Notes: generated by a model from the sequence alone, not told the origin. 64,000 nucleotides of DNA from an uncultured Duncaniella sp. (GCA_958352885.1 CATWQI010000006.1:1-64000); one strand, 5' to 3'; positions 35,501 to 43,847 are shown, numbered from the stretch's first letter. Translations and numbers: made by a program.

Positions 35501-35686
35501 AATGCGCTCCTTCTCCTTGCGGTCGGGCTGGAATGCCTCTACCAGGATGGCATAGGCGTTATCGTCCAGACGTGTGTTGGGGCTGGTGGCGTCAATGTTG
35601 ATACCTTTCTTTTGTAATTGCTCTACCACTGTTGGGATAGAGACATTGAATTCTTTGGCAGCTTGACTAATCTTTATTCTCGGCAT
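32573..35686 (-). CDS. infB: Translation initiation factor IF-2
   Basis: GTPase that brings initiator tRNA to the 30S subunit. The 1037-residue protein starts with an IF2_N helical module (ISQAAKEFNVSIPTVVEQL). A disordered region rich in Pro, Glu, Lys and Ala follows (about 95-300), then an Asn/Gly/Arg-rich patch (about 365-395) and a second IF2_N-type module (TEFVTANDLAVMMDVPINNV). The G domain has VMGHVDHGKTSLLDYI, FLDTPGHEAFTAM and FAINKIDKP. Domains II, III and the C2 domain follow. It lies 91 bases after nusA. Confidence 0.96.
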   Translation of the reverse strand: MPRIKISQAAKEFNVSIPTVVEQLQKKGINIDATSPNTRLDDNAYAILVEAFQPDRKEKERIDQIRQGRDKAPASPAAAPEEVPVTVHAVTNGPKVVGHINLDKNNNPVPAKPKEEEAPAAKETPEVKQEAPKTPEKPVEVKAEAPKAEVKPAVETRPVAEKAPVKEPEQPKTVEIKTEQPKTVEVKPAEKEVKAEMEIKEEKPEVKKPEVPKAPEKPASAPQQVSKAPEKPKSEQQLHAEKKPEKAVEPKKPEQPKQAEQPKQGTEQPKQEAEQPKASEPEVFRYNSEPTVTAPKVIGRIDLSAINQSTRPKKKSKEERRNERIAKDRAQNGGNAASQSGDRKKRRRIGGKEKVDIEKTVNQGPENRGGGNHNNNNNGGNNRGGNDRGRGKERNKRPVHTEVNEEDVQKQVRETLARLTSKDKGQKKGAKWRKEKREAFASRANEAAAEAAAESRVLKLTEFVTANDLAVMMDVPINNVIATCMNLGVMVSINQRLDAETINIVADEFGFKTEYVSAEVVEAIQQEEDSDDELVTRPPIVTVMGHVDHGKTSLLDYIRNANVIAGEAGGITQHIGAYNVKLSDGRHITFLDTPGHEAFTAMRARGAKVTDLCIIIVAADDNVMPQTVEAINHASAAGVPIVFAINKIDKPTANPDKIKEELAQMNYLVEEWGGKYQSQDISAKKGLGVEELMEKVLLEAELLDLKANPNRRATGSIIESSLDKGRGYVATVLVQNGTLRVGDTILAGTHFGRVKAMFNERNQRITEAGPAEPTLILGLNGAPTAGDTFNVMETEQEAREIATKREQLQRELGLRTSKRTTLEEIGRRRAIGNFHELNIIVKGDVDGSIEALSDSLIKLSTEEVKINVLHKAVGAISESDVTLAAASDAIIIGFQVRPSQAARRAAERDGVEIRLYSVIYQAIEEVKDAMEGMLAPEIKEEVIGTAEVLQTFHISKVGTIAGAIVREGRLKRGCKIRLIRDGIVRYTGELGSLKRMKDDVKEVTSGYDCGLSIAGYNDIQEGDIVEGYEEVEVKKSL

Positions 35687-35777
35687 ATAGAGAGTTTGGT
35701 TTTATTATTATATGGTGGGCGGAGCTCGATAGGGGAGGGATGGAAGGGAGATGAGGAGAGGGTGTCAGAGTGGGGGA

Positions 35778-37037
35778 TTATTCCTCCTCGAACTCGGCCT
35801 TGAGGATGCGGATTACATTGTCCACGGTGTCTTCCTCGAGGTCGGCTCGGTCGATAAGCTCCTGACGCGGTGTGTTGAGGACATTCTTGGCGGTGATGCA
35901 GCCCATATCCTTGAGGGCATCGATTACCCAGCCGTCGATTTCGTCCTTGAACTCGTCGAGGTAGATATCCTCGTCCACCTGGTCGGGGGTGTCACGGTAT
36001 ACGTCAATGGTGTAGCCTGTCAGCATGGATGCAAGCTTGATGTTGAGACCGCCCTTGCCGATGGCGAGTGATACTTCTTCGGGGTGCAGGAACACTTCAG
36101 CCTTCTTCTCCTCCTCGTCGAGGTGGATGCTTGAAATCTTGGCGGGGCTGAGGGCACGCTGGATGAAGAGCGAGGGATTGGTGGTAAAGTTTATCACGTC
36201 GATATTCTCGTTGCGGAGCTCGCGTACTATACCGTGTATGCGGGAACCTTTGACACCCACGCATGCGCCCACAGGGTCGATGCGCTCGTCGAAGCTCTCG
36301 ACAGCTATCTTGGCGCGCTCGCCCGGGATGCGGGCAACGGCACGGATATTGATGAGTCCGTCATGTATTTCGGGCACTTCGCGCTCGAAGAGGCGGCGCA
36401 GGAATGTGTCGTTGGTGCGTGATACGGTAATCTTCGGGTTGTTGTTCTTATTGTCGACATTGGCTATTACGGCAAGCACGGTCTCACCCTTGCGGAAGAA
36501 GTCGCCGGGTATTGACTCGTTCTTGGGGAGAAGCAGTTCGTTCTTCTCGTCGTCGAGCAGAAGTGTCTCGCGTGACCATGTCTGGTATACCTCGCCTGAC
36601 ACGAGTTCCCCTTCCAGTTCCTTGAACTTGGCGTAGATTGCTTCCTTCTGCAGGTCAAGAATCTTGGACTGGAGAGTCTGGCGGAGGTTGAGGATGGCGC
36701 GGCGTCCGAAGTCGGCAAAGAAGATTTCCTTGGTGTGTTCCTCTCCGATTTCAACATCAGGGTCGTCATCGGCACGGGCATCTGTGAGCGATATCTGGAG
36801 GTTGGGGTTGGTCACCTCGCCGTCAGGCACCACTTCGAGGTTCTGGAATATCTGCACGTCACCCTTGTCGGGGTTCATAATCACGTCAAGGTTCTCGTCA
36901 GTACCGAACATCTTGGCGAGCACGTTGCGGAATGATTCCTCGAGCACGCTTATCATTGTGGTCTTGTCGATGTTCTTAAGCTCTTTAAACTCGGCAAAGC
37001 GCTCCACCATGTTGGGGGCTTCTTCTTTCCTGGCCAT
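35778..37037 (-). CDS. nusA: Transcription termination/antitermination factor NusA
   Basis: Binds RNA polymerase and modulates pausing and termination. The 419-residue protein has the N-terminal polymerase-binding domain (about 1-130), an S1 domain (about 135-200, with VLAVIANVDNKNN), and two KH domains (PVGACVGVKGSRIHGIVREL and AIGKGGLNIKLASMLTGY). A short acidic C-terminal segment follows, lacking the duplicated helix-hairpin repeats of E. coli NusA. It is placed between rimP (31 bases upstream) and infB. Confidence 0.95.
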   Translation of the reverse strand: MARKEEAPNMVERFAEFKELKNIDKTTMISVLEESFRNVLAKMFGTDENLDVIMNPDKGDVQIFQNLEVVPDGEVTNPNLQISLTDARADDDPDVEIGEEHTKEIFFADFGRRAILNLRQTLQSKILDLQKEAIYAKFKELEGELVSGEVYQTWSRETLLLDDEKNELLLPKNESIPGDFFRKGETVLAVIANVDNKNNNPKITVSRTNDTFLRRLFEREVPEIHDGLINIRAVARIPGERAKIAVESFDERIDPVGACVGVKGSRIHGIVRELRNENIDVINFTTNPSLFIQRALSPAKISSIHLDEEEKKAEVFLHPEEVSLAIGKGGLNIKLASMLTGYTIDVYRDTPDQVDEDIYLDEFKDEIDGWVIDALKDMGCITAKNVLNTPRQELIDRADLEEDTVDNVIRILKAEFEEE

Positions 37038-37068
37038 ATATTATAGACTTAAATTTTTTTGGATTTTT

Positions 37069-37536
37069 TTATTTAAAGTTGATGAGATAATTCACTCGTT
37101 TGGCTTGGTCAAAGGGGATTACCACCGGCTCGCTGACCATGACGGGTCTCTTGGCACCGGGTTCCTTGACTTTGCGGCTCACCTCGATGGTGAATGTGTC
37201 GTCGGCAAGCTCTGTGAGCACTCCCTTGAGCTTCTTGCCGTCGCAGGTGAGCACTTCCACCTCGTTGCCGAGGTTCTTCTCGTACTGTCCTCTCACCTTG
37301 AAAGGGGCAGTGAGCGATGCCGAGCCTACCTCGAGGCTGAAATCCTCGTCCTCACGGTCAAGTGCGTCGTTGAGGCGGCGGTTGACTTCGGCGCAGAAGT
37401 CGAGGTCAATACCGGTGGGGCTGTCAAGCTCCACCACTATGTCGTTGGCGGCTGACACTGTGATTTCCACTATGAAAGCGTCAGTGCCCTCGATAGCTTC
37501 GTTCACGAGATTTGTTATGGTCTGCTTGTCTGTCAT
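37069..37536 (-). CDS. rimP: Ribosome maturation factor RimP
   Basis: Assists 30S subunit assembly in the cytoplasm. The 155-residue protein has the N-terminal domain with VEITVSAANDIVVELDSPTGIDLDFCAEVNR, the usual FSLEVGSASLTAPFK block (family pattern LEVSSPG.. diverged here to LEVGSASL), and the SH3-like C-terminal domain with LKGVLTELADDTFTIEV. The place directly before nusA-infB is typical and supports the call. Confidence 0.9.
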   Translation of the reverse strand: MTDKQTITNLVNEAIEGTDAFIVEITVSAANDIVVELDSPTGIDLDFCAEVNRRLNDALDREDEDFSLEVGSASLTAPFKVRGQYEKNLGNEVEVLTCDGKKLKGVLTELADDTFTIEVSRKVKEPGAKRPVMVSEPVVIPFDQAKRVNYLINFK

Positions 37537-37643
37537 TTTCTGTTTGGTTTCTGTGATTGGGTTGCGGTGTTTCCCTTTTATCGGTTGCGGTCACATAAAC
37601 AAATGGAGGAAGCTCGTGGCCTCCTCCGTAACTTTCTGACTGC

Positions 37644-37674
37644 AAAATTAGCAAAAATAATGGGAATGTGCAAC
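37644..37674 (-). promoter_or_regulatory. Bacteroidota-type promoter of rimP-nusA-infB-folK
   Basis: On the minus strand TTG (37674 to 37672) is followed after 20 bases by TAATTTTG (37651 to 37644). A start near 37637 would give a leader of about 100 bases before the rimP ATG at 37536. Confidence 0.62.
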
Positions 37675-37710
37675 TTATAGATGTGGGAAGCGGCTAAAAG
37701 CTATGTTTAT

Positions 37711-38994
37711 TTAACAATTATTAATAGTTTCTTCCGCCTTATAGACAAGTGTGCACGAGCGCTCGGGGGTGATGACGCGTGCGGCGGTGGCTGCGAGGCG
37801 TTGCGGAGTCATGGTGCGGTAGTAGGGCACTATGGAGTTGATATCCTCTCCGTGCATCTCCGCAAGTCCGAGGGCCTGTGCGCGTGAGAGATAGTTGACC
37901 GAGGAGAAGGTGGTGTCGCTGGCAAACCTGTTTATGGCACGTTGCACCTCATAGTCGGTTATTCCCCCGTCGTTGTCGCTATGCCCGGGTTCGGCAGTGC
38001 GGGTGAGCAGCATCGCCTGTTCGAGAAGCTGCCGTTCTGCCTGCGCTATTGCGGAGTCGGATGAGTCGGCGAGCTGGGCTTTGAGCATGAGGAATCCGGG
38101 TTCCTCGCTCCCTATTATCGATGCGTCGGCATCGGTGAATATCTTGCTTCCCATCACCAGGTTACGGTAGAAGCGTGACGATTTTCCGGCGGCGAGCAGG
38201 TCGGTAATCAGATCACATTCCACATATCCCTCTTCGCCGTAGCCGGGCATGGGGAATGCAATCACGACGAGGGTCTGGGGCACATTGCCTGTCACCTCAA
38301 GCCGCCGGGGAGCGGTGATTTCGGGTTCCGGTCCGTAGGTGCGCGCCGGAATCTCTCGCCGTGGTATGTCGCCGAACCATTTCTCTACCAGGCTGCGTGT
38401 ACGCTCGAGGCTGATGTTGCCGCTTATGGAGAGCACGGCGTTATTGGGGGCGTAGTGGCGGTAAAAGAAGTCACGCACATCCTGTTCGGTCACCTTCTCG
38501 ATGTGGGAAATCTCCTTCCCGATGGTGGGATAGCGGTAGGGGTGCTCACGGTAGATTATGGAGCGCAGCTTGTGGGTCATGTCGCCGTAGGGACGGTTGA
38601 GGCAGGTCTGTTTGAACTCCTCAATCACCACGTTGCGCTGCACTTCGAGCTCCTTGTCCGAAAAGGCGAGACTGAGCATACGGTCGCTTTCGAGCCACAG
38701 GAGGGTCTCGATATTCTGCGCCGGCGCCACGTCGTAGAAGTTTGTGAAGTCGTTGGAGGTCCAGGCATTGTTTATCCCGCCGGCACGTTCCATCTCTGCG
38801 TCGAAGTCCGGTATGTTTACGGATCCGGCAAACATCAGGTGCTCGAACAGATGCGCAAGCCCGGTCATGTCGGGTGACTCGTCACGTGAGCCTACGTTGT
38901 ATAATATGTTGACAGCCACCATCGCTGTGGACTCGTCGAGGTTGTGTACCACACGCAGTCCGTTGTCAAGGGTGAATCGGGAATAGTTAATCAT
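37711..38994 (-). CDS. M16 family zinc metallopeptidase
   Basis: A 427-residue peptidase of the insulinase/processing-peptidase family. The inverted zinc motif HLFEHLMF (HxxEH) lies near residue 47, with the distal Glu in the ELEVQRNVVIEEFKQ helix about 75 residues on. The second half is the inactive M16 domain (MPGYGEEGYVECDLITDLLA, then the C-terminal helices). The lack of a signal peptide suggests a cytoplasmic enzyme. It stands alone with its own upstream region. Confidence 0.9.
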   Translation of the reverse strand: MINYSRFTLDNGLRVVHNLDESTAMVAVNILYNVGSRDESPDMTGLAHLFEHLMFAGSVNIPDFDAEMERAGGINNAWTSNDFTNFYDVAPAQNIETLLWLESDRMLSLAFSDKELEVQRNVVIEEFKQTCLNRPYGDMTHKLRSIIYREHPYRYPTIGKEISHIEKVTEQDVRDFFYRHYAPNNAVLSISGNISLERTRSLVEKWFGDIPRREIPARTYGPEPEITAPRRLEVTGNVPQTLVVIAFPMPGYGEEGYVECDLITDLLAAGKSSRFYRNLVMGSKIFTDADASIIGSEEPGFLMLKAQLADSSDSAIAQAERQLLEQAMLLTRTAEPGHSDNDGGITDYEVQRAINRFASDTTFSSVNYLSRAQALGLAEMHGEDINSIVPYYRTMTPQRLAATAARVITPERSCTLVYKAEETINNC

Positions 38995-39031
38995 GAAATA
39001 TAAATATAGGTGTGCATGAAAAATTCGGGGT

Positions 39032-39039
39032 CAAAGGTA
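39032..39039 (-). promoter_or_regulatory. Possible -7 element for the M16 peptidase
   Basis: Minus-strand TACCTTTG matches TAnnTTTG and would place the start about 30 bases before the ATG at 38994. No clear -33 element is present. Confidence 0.38.
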
Positions 39040-39100
39040 GGAATTTTTGATGAAAACTGTCTAAATTAAAGTTTTAAATGAATATTTTTCACAAAAAAGC

Positions 39101-39132
39101 TTGGAAATATTAAAGATTTCTATGTATATTTG
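39101..39132 (+). promoter_or_regulatory. Promoter of the histone-like gene
   Basis: TTG at 39101-39103, a 21-base spacer, and TATATTTG at 39125-39132. A start near 39139 gives a leader of about 87 bases before the ATG at 39226. Confidence 0.6.
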
Positions 39133-39225
39133 CATCCGTCGTATGCGATTATATGTATTTTATTTACAATGGTAGTATGCAACCAAGCTAACAATAAATT
39201 CTAATCACTATTAACCCTATTAACA

Positions 39226-39399
39226 ATGAAAACTCTCGTTGAACAGATTGCTTCAAGCTTCGAAGCTTTTGCAAAGGATGCAAATGCACAGGTAGAAAAT
39301 GGTAACAAGGCAGCAGGCGCTCGTGCCCGCAAGGCTTCCCTCGAACTTGAGAAGCTTCTCAAGCAGTTCCGCAAGGATTCTATCTCTGCTTCAAAATAA
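39226..39399 (+). CDS. Histone H1-like small DNA-binding protein
   Basis: A 57-residue basic, helical protein with the pattern LVEQIASSFEAFAKDA, NGNKAAGARARKASLELEKL and LLKQFRKDS. It resembles the short Hc1/histone H1-like proteins of Bacteroidota, which are thought to bind DNA nonspecifically. The Lys/Ala-rich tail of chlamydial Hc1 is missing. The gene has its own promoter and a strong terminator, so it is a compact single-gene unit and probably well expressed. The family call is from memory of the pattern. Confidence 0.8.
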   Translation: MKTLVEQIASSFEAFAKDANAQVENGNKAAGARARKASLELEKLLKQFRKDSISASK

Positions 39400-39422
39400 T
39401 CTCTCTCAGGACAAAACTTATT

Positions 39423-39479
39423 CCACACATCCGGTGGCTCCCCGATTTGACGGGACCTGCCGGATGTGTGGCTTTTTTT
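39423..39479 (+). terminator. Rho-independent terminator of the histone-like gene
   Basis: CCACACATCCGG at 39423-39434 pairs perfectly with CCGGATGTGTGG at 39460-39471, with extra CCCCG/CGGG pairing inside the loop. CTTTTTTT follows directly. It is 23 bases past the stop. Confidence 0.9.
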
Positions 39480-39503
39480 GTGTCCGCTTTACCGGGATGC
39501 ATT

Positions 39504-41351
39504 CTACCATCCGCCAATCCGTTGCAGGGCTTCAAATTCCTCCTGGGTGATACGGTAGGTGGGCACGGGAGTGTCGGTGAGGTTGACATACAGGGCTATT
39601 GCCCGTGTCATCAGTATGTCGTCGTGACATCCTCGCCTTGCGGCGAAGCCCCCGTCGGCAAGCTGTTCGTACTGCAGGAGCTCGTCACAAGCGTCGTTGT
39701 CACGCTCTATGTATCCGCCGTCACGCACGAGCGCAATGAGGTTGGCTATCACCGCCGGCTTGGTGCGCTGGTTGGTGTGAAATCCCGGAGCTGCCGATTC
39801 CCGCCGGTAGAGATTGGGATAGCAGTCCGCAAGGGTCGATAGTATATATGACCCTTGACCCTCCGATGAACTTTCCCAGCTGTTGCTCTCCACCACGAGC
39901 AGCGCATCGTTGTAATATCTCCCCATTGCGGCGGCTTTCCATGCCAGGAGGTCATGGTCGAGGTGTCCCCGCCACTGTGCCACTACCTCCGGTTTCTCCC
40001 CTTTGGCGGAGTCGCCACGGCTCAGCACGGAGATTACCGAGAAATCAGCGCCTCGGGAGCGCCCTCCGATATCCACGCATGCTATGTAGCTCTTTCCTCC
40101 GCATGGCTTCTGCCAGAGGCGGGTCGCACCCTCGGGCGAGGGGATGAATCTGGGCGACGATATGTCCGCCACGTCGCCTGTAGCCGAACCCGCTATCTCC
40201 CCGATTGCCGTCGGGGGCGTCACTCCGCAACGCAGCCGCTCCACGTCCTGTGACGAGAATACTCCTGTGGTGGTCGATGCGAACGCCTCGTCGGGCGTGG
40301 TGGGAAATTCAGCCATCATGGAGCGGTGGTCGATAAATTCCTTCCGTTTGTTGTGGTACCAGCATATAGCTTCAAGCGTGCATCCGTGGCGGTGCCACAA
40401 ATCACGTTCGTAATCGTCAAGGCTCTCCCACAGCGCACCGGCATCAGTAACCTCCTCGGTGTAGATGTCTATCTCGTGCCAAGGTACGAAGAATGGTGTC
40501 TTGTCGCTCTTCCCGGAGCTTGCCCGCAGCCACTCACGGTGGAAGAAGTTGCCCACACCGTTGGCAGTGCTCTCCATGGCGATGAACGACAGCGGTTTGC
40601 GCATTATGCCTGAGGTGACGGATCGGATCAGGTCGGTGGGATTGTGGAGAGTGGAGTCCTTCCAGAAAGCCACTTCGCTCAGGTGAGCGAGTGAGCAGTC
40701 GAGCCCTCGGGTGGATTCCTGGTTTTCGCTTGAGCAGATGGTGACCTTGCACCCTCTGCCGGGTATGTGGCGGGTATTGTTCATCCGCTCGAACGGACGA
40801 AATTCAGGTGCGCTTTCCTCCTCCCAGTACTCTTCGGGGTAGCGGGCAAGAAGTTTGCTGTACATGCCTCGGATGGTGGCGGCGGTGTCCTTTACATGGG
40901 CGCATATCAGGGAGTTCCAGTTGCGGCAATGTATTATCTGTATCCAGGCGAAATAGACCTGCACGAGGGTGGAGCCACCCCATTGACGTGCTTTGAGCAT
41001 GATGAGCCGGAGGGGATGTCCGGCGAGACGCTGTCGTTCGAGTTCCGCCACGAGGCGGCGCTGTGGGCGGTTGAGCCGGAAGTGTACGTCGCATGCCGAC
41101 TTTTTGTCGGTGATGGTGACGCAGCGGTATGCCCAGAATTCAAAGTCGTGGCGGAAGCGGAGCATGGTGAAGTCATGTCCGTTGCGTGCGGCGATGAGGC
41201 GCGGGTCCTCAGCCATCGGGGCAGGTATATAGTATGTGGTGCCGTCAAGCGTGTAGGAAACACGTGTGGTGTCCGAGGGATTCCCTATGGCGGGGTCGTA
41301 TTGTTCCTCATGCCGTATGGCTGCATTGCGGCGTGCGTTTTCGGTAAGCAT
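39504..41351 (-). CDS. Phage-type terminase large subunit (ATPase plus nuclease)
   Basis: A 615-residue DNA-packaging motor protein. The ATPase domain has the deviant Walker A MLKARQWGGST (K120 to T128), the Walker B LAHLSEVAFW (E226 after the acidic pair) and the coupling motif AMESTANGVGNFF (from E260). Such a STANG.GN motif is diagnostic for terminases. The RNase H-like nuclease domain keeps its acidic residues: D427 in CVDIGGRSRGADFS, the VVESNSWE glutamate, and HDD at 576-578. So both active sites look intact. In phages this protein pumps and cuts DNA at a portal. Here no small terminase, portal, capsid, protease or integrase gene is nearby. Only the propeller-like gene upstream accompanies it. 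It may be a domesticated gene, a remnant, or part of a dispersed gene-transfer-like system. Confidence 0.85.
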   Translation of the reverse strand: MLTENARRNAAIRHEEQYDPAIGNPSDTTRVSYTLDGTTYYIPAPMAEDPRLIAARNGHDFTMLRFRHDFEFWAYRCVTITDKKSACDVHFRLNRPQRRLVAELERQRLAGHPLRLIMLKARQWGGSTLVQVYFAWIQIIHCRNWNSLICAHVKDTAATIRGMYSKLLARYPEEYWEEESAPEFRPFERMNNTRHIPGRGCKVTICSSENQESTRGLDCSLAHLSEVAFWKDSTLHNPTDLIRSVTSGIMRKPLSFIAMESTANGVGNFFHREWLRASSGKSDKTPFFVPWHEIDIYTEEVTDAGALWESLDDYERDLWHRHGCTLEAICWYHNKRKEFIDHRSMMAEFPTTPDEAFASTTTGVFSSQDVERLRCGVTPPTAIGEIAGSATGDVADISSPRFIPSPEGATRLWQKPCGGKSYIACVDIGGRSRGADFSVISVLSRGDSAKGEKPEVVAQWRGHLDHDLLAWKAAAMGRYYNDALLVVESNSWESSSEGQGSYILSTLADCYPNLYRRESAAPGFHTNQRTKPAVIANLIALVRDGGYIERDNDACDELLQYEQLADGGFAARRGCHDDILMTRAIALYVNLTDTPVPTYRITQEEFEALQRIGGW

Positions 41352-41401
41352 AGTGGCGTGATGGGTTTTGAGGTAAGAAGGTCGGTTTTACTGTCTCTGC
41401 A

Positions 41402-43819
41402 TCAGAGGTCAATTCTCAGGTTCTTTCCTGTCAGGCTGATGATTATGGACAGATGGGTGCGGGAGGGTGCCGGTACCGTGACGGTCAAGGGTGCGTTGAG
41501 GTCGCCGTTTATGTCAAGGCGTGTGAGCGAACATGAATGTGCGGTGCCGAGTCCGTTGTCGGCGCGCATGTCAATGCTCCCTTTGAGTCCGGTGCCATAG
41601 ACCTGGAGTGTGAGCGTCACGAATCTCTTCCTGGCTCGTCTCGGCATAGGGATGCGGCTCACATGCCTTATGGTAGATTCTGCGTCCGTCTCATGTGAGA
41701 GGTTGGTGACAGTGCCGTCGGCGGTGAGTGACAGCAGCCCCTCTTCGGAGTGGAGCAGTTCGCCGGCTGTCACATCGTCACGCAGGTATCTGCACTTCCC
41801 GTCGGTGGAGGTGACGAGTATTTCCGCTGCGCTGTCATTTACGCACCATAGCTCGCCCGATGGGGTTGCTGGTGTGTCGAAGCTGTCGCCCCGTGGCTGT
41901 GACCAACCGATGCGGTCGGCTGCCACGCCGGTCAGCACGGTGGTGACACGGTTGCTGTTGAGCCTGAGCAGGTCGCCGTCGGCTACCGCCATCACCCCGT
42001 CGGGTGTCACCGCCACTGCCTCGGGTGCGGTCACACTGCGTGAGTCAATTCGGGCGGCTGTGAGCCTGTTACCGTTTGAATTGACTGTCAGTGCGCAGCT
42101 TCCTGCGAGGGTGAAGGCGTAGAAATTGGCTCTTGCGAAATCCCACGAGCTGACAGGAAGTGCTGTCGGGGTGATTCCGGTAATCTCTCCTGGGCATCTG
42201 ACAAGTGCCGAGGGTGACCGTGCGGTTCCTCTCCCGGTCGCCACTATCGCATCCGGATAATGCCTTGACGGCGGATTGGCTGAGGGGATGACAAACGTGT
42301 CGGTTTCCGTGTCAAATGCTATCGGAAGAGCCGATGGGTCGAGATAATATGCCCATTTCCCGCCGGGAGAGACCTGTAGTGGCAGTGTGACGGAACGGTT
42401 GCCCACGCTCACGCTGATTTCCGTCGCTTCGGGCGATGGGTAGGTGAGCAGCGGTGAGAGTGAGGAGGGGATGTAGCCTGACAGGGTGCAGGGTCTGACC
42501 ACTGATTCGCCGTCACCGAACCTCACGCAGCTCACTGCCGGGACAGGCGTTGATGTAGCTGTGGGGATGGCGGTAAGCTCTGCCGGCGAGTAGCCGTTGA
42601 ACGGGATGACGTGGAGGTTGCCCCATATGGTCGTGTTGCCCGCAGCGGCACCCCGGAGGGCGGCGAATGTGTGGGGTGGCGAGAGGGAATCAAGGATTCG
42701 TCCGTCGGGTGATGGTTCGGCTGTCACGGAGTCGAGAATCCTGCACAGAGCGGCTATTTCGGTCATAGTGTCGTGACGGTCGGCATTTTCCGGAAGCAGA
42801 GCGGAGTCTATCCGGTCAAGGAGTCCTGTGACCATGGCATGGAAGCGCGTTCCTGCTGCTGCGGTCAATGGTGAGTCGGTCATTCCGGGGAGACGCAGTG
42901 TCACGCTCCCGCCGGTGGCTGAAAAGTTGCCGAAACGGTGGAGCGGGGCGGCTCCATTAAGGTAAAGGTGGAGTTGCGGGGAGACAAGGATGTCCACGGA
43001 GCCGATTATGTCGCCCCACCCTTCGTCGGGGGCTATGTCGGCGCATGGTGTGAGTTTGAGGGCGAAAGACTCTGCACGCAGAACGGTCTCGGATGCGAGG
43101 TTGTAATTTCCGCCGGTGAGGGTGAATGTGGCTTCGGAGCCCTGTATGGCAGTCGACGGGGTGATGAGGACGGGTGCCGAAAGGTAGACAGGTTCCCCCT
43201 GCTTGTTGCGGATGCGGTAACGTGCCATGACGGGCTGTATGTACCGCCGGTGGGTCATAGCGGAGTCGGAAAGTGCCATATACGCTTTCCCCATGGCGTT
43301 TCCGAGGGTGGCTGCATCGGCTGTGGTCAGGCTTGTTGAGCGTGAGTTATACTCCCCTTTGAGGGATGTGGAGGGTATAGTCGCCGATACCTGTCCCATG
43401 TCGGCACGGGCTATGGCGAATGGGGCTGCCAGGGCGGCTGCCTCCGGTTCCCGATGCCATCGGTTCTGACCGGTGTGCCTGTAGCTTACCGGCGCATGCC
43501 CTCCGGCGAGTAGCACGGTCACGCCTCCGTCGGCGGCGAGTATGCCGGCGGGAGGGGCTGGCAGTGTGTCCACCACACGGTACCTGTCACGTGTCAGCGC
43601 AAGCAGCTCGCATCCGCGGCTGAGGAAACGGATGTTAAGAGTGCCGGTGTTAAAGGGGTTGTCGCCGCTTATAAAATGAGTGCCCTGCAGTTTCCCGATA
43701 CTTCCGGTGTCGGCGTTGGTGACGTATTCGAACTCTGCCGCCGGTCGCCCTGTCTGGCGCAGTGTGGCGGTGGCTGCGAAGGGGCGGAGATTGATGTCGA
43801 GGGGTGTTTCCATAGTCAT
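41402..43819 (-). CDS. Large beta-rich propeller-like protein, possibly of phage origin
   Basis: An 805-residue protein with no signal peptide or membrane helix. The sequence is rich in short beta strands and Gly/Ser/Thr/Pro turns. The C-terminal half (about 560-720) has blade-like units such as AVTPDGVMAVADGDLLRL, SGELWCVNDSAAEILV and EEGLLSLTADGTVTNL. The N-terminal part has FLSRGCELLALTRDRYRVV and GGVTVLLAGGHAPV. A segment RRYIQPVMARYRIRNKQGEP resembles strands of phage stabilisation or tail proteins. The ATG at 43819 or 43813 may be the start. It lies 50 bases upstream of the terminase gene and probably forms one transcript with it. I do not recognise a named family, so the phage link is inference from neighbour and style. 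Confidence 0.6.
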   Translation of the reverse strand: MTMETPLDINLRPFAATATLRQTGRPAAEFEYVTNADTGSIGKLQGTHFISGDNPFNTGTLNIRFLSRGCELLALTRDRYRVVDTLPAPPAGILAADGGVTVLLAGGHAPVSYRHTGQNRWHREPEAAALAAPFAIARADMGQVSATIPSTSLKGEYNSRSTSLTTADAATLGNAMGKAYMALSDSAMTHRRYIQPVMARYRIRNKQGEPVYLSAPVLITPSTAIQGSEATFTLTGGNYNLASETVLRAESFALKLTPCADIAPDEGWGDIIGSVDILVSPQLHLYLNGAAPLHRFGNFSATGGSVTLRLPGMTDSPLTAAAGTRFHAMVTGLLDRIDSALLPENADRHDTMTEIAALCRILDSVTAEPSPDGRILDSLSPPHTFAALRGAAAGNTTIWGNLHVIPFNGYSPAELTAIPTATSTPVPAVSCVRFGDGESVVRPCTLSGYIPSSLSPLLTYPSPEATEISVSVGNRSVTLPLQVSPGGKWAYYLDPSALPIAFDTETDTFVIPSANPPSRHYPDAIVATGRGTARSPSALVRCPGEITGITPTALPVSSWDFARANFYAFTLAGSCALTVNSNGNRLTAARIDSRSVTAPEAVAVTPDGVMAVADGDLLRLNSNRVTTVLTGVAADRIGWSQPRGDSFDTPATPSGELWCVNDSAAEILVTSTDGKCRYLRDDVTAGELLHSEEGLLSLTADGTVTNLSHETDAESTIRHVSRIPMPRRARKRFVTLTLQVYGTGLKGSIDMRADNGLGTAHSCSLTRLDINGDLNAPLTVTVPAPSRTHLSIIISLTGKNLRIDL

Positions 43820-43847
43820 AGTGATGATGTGATTTTTTTTGTTTCTG

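Noticed and set aside
34878..35555. Plus-strand frame of 225 residues rich in Gly, Ser and Phe
   Set aside because: It is the antisense shadow of the Pro/Glu/Lys-rich part of infB; the low-complexity composition follows from that.
40767..41600. Plus-strand frame of 277 residues opposite the terminase gene
   Set aside because: The opposite strand carries clear terminase motifs; no recognisable domain in this frame.
39504..43819. A complete prophage
   Set aside because: Only one clear phage gene is present; no integrase, attachment-site repeats, structural set or lysis genes were found around it.
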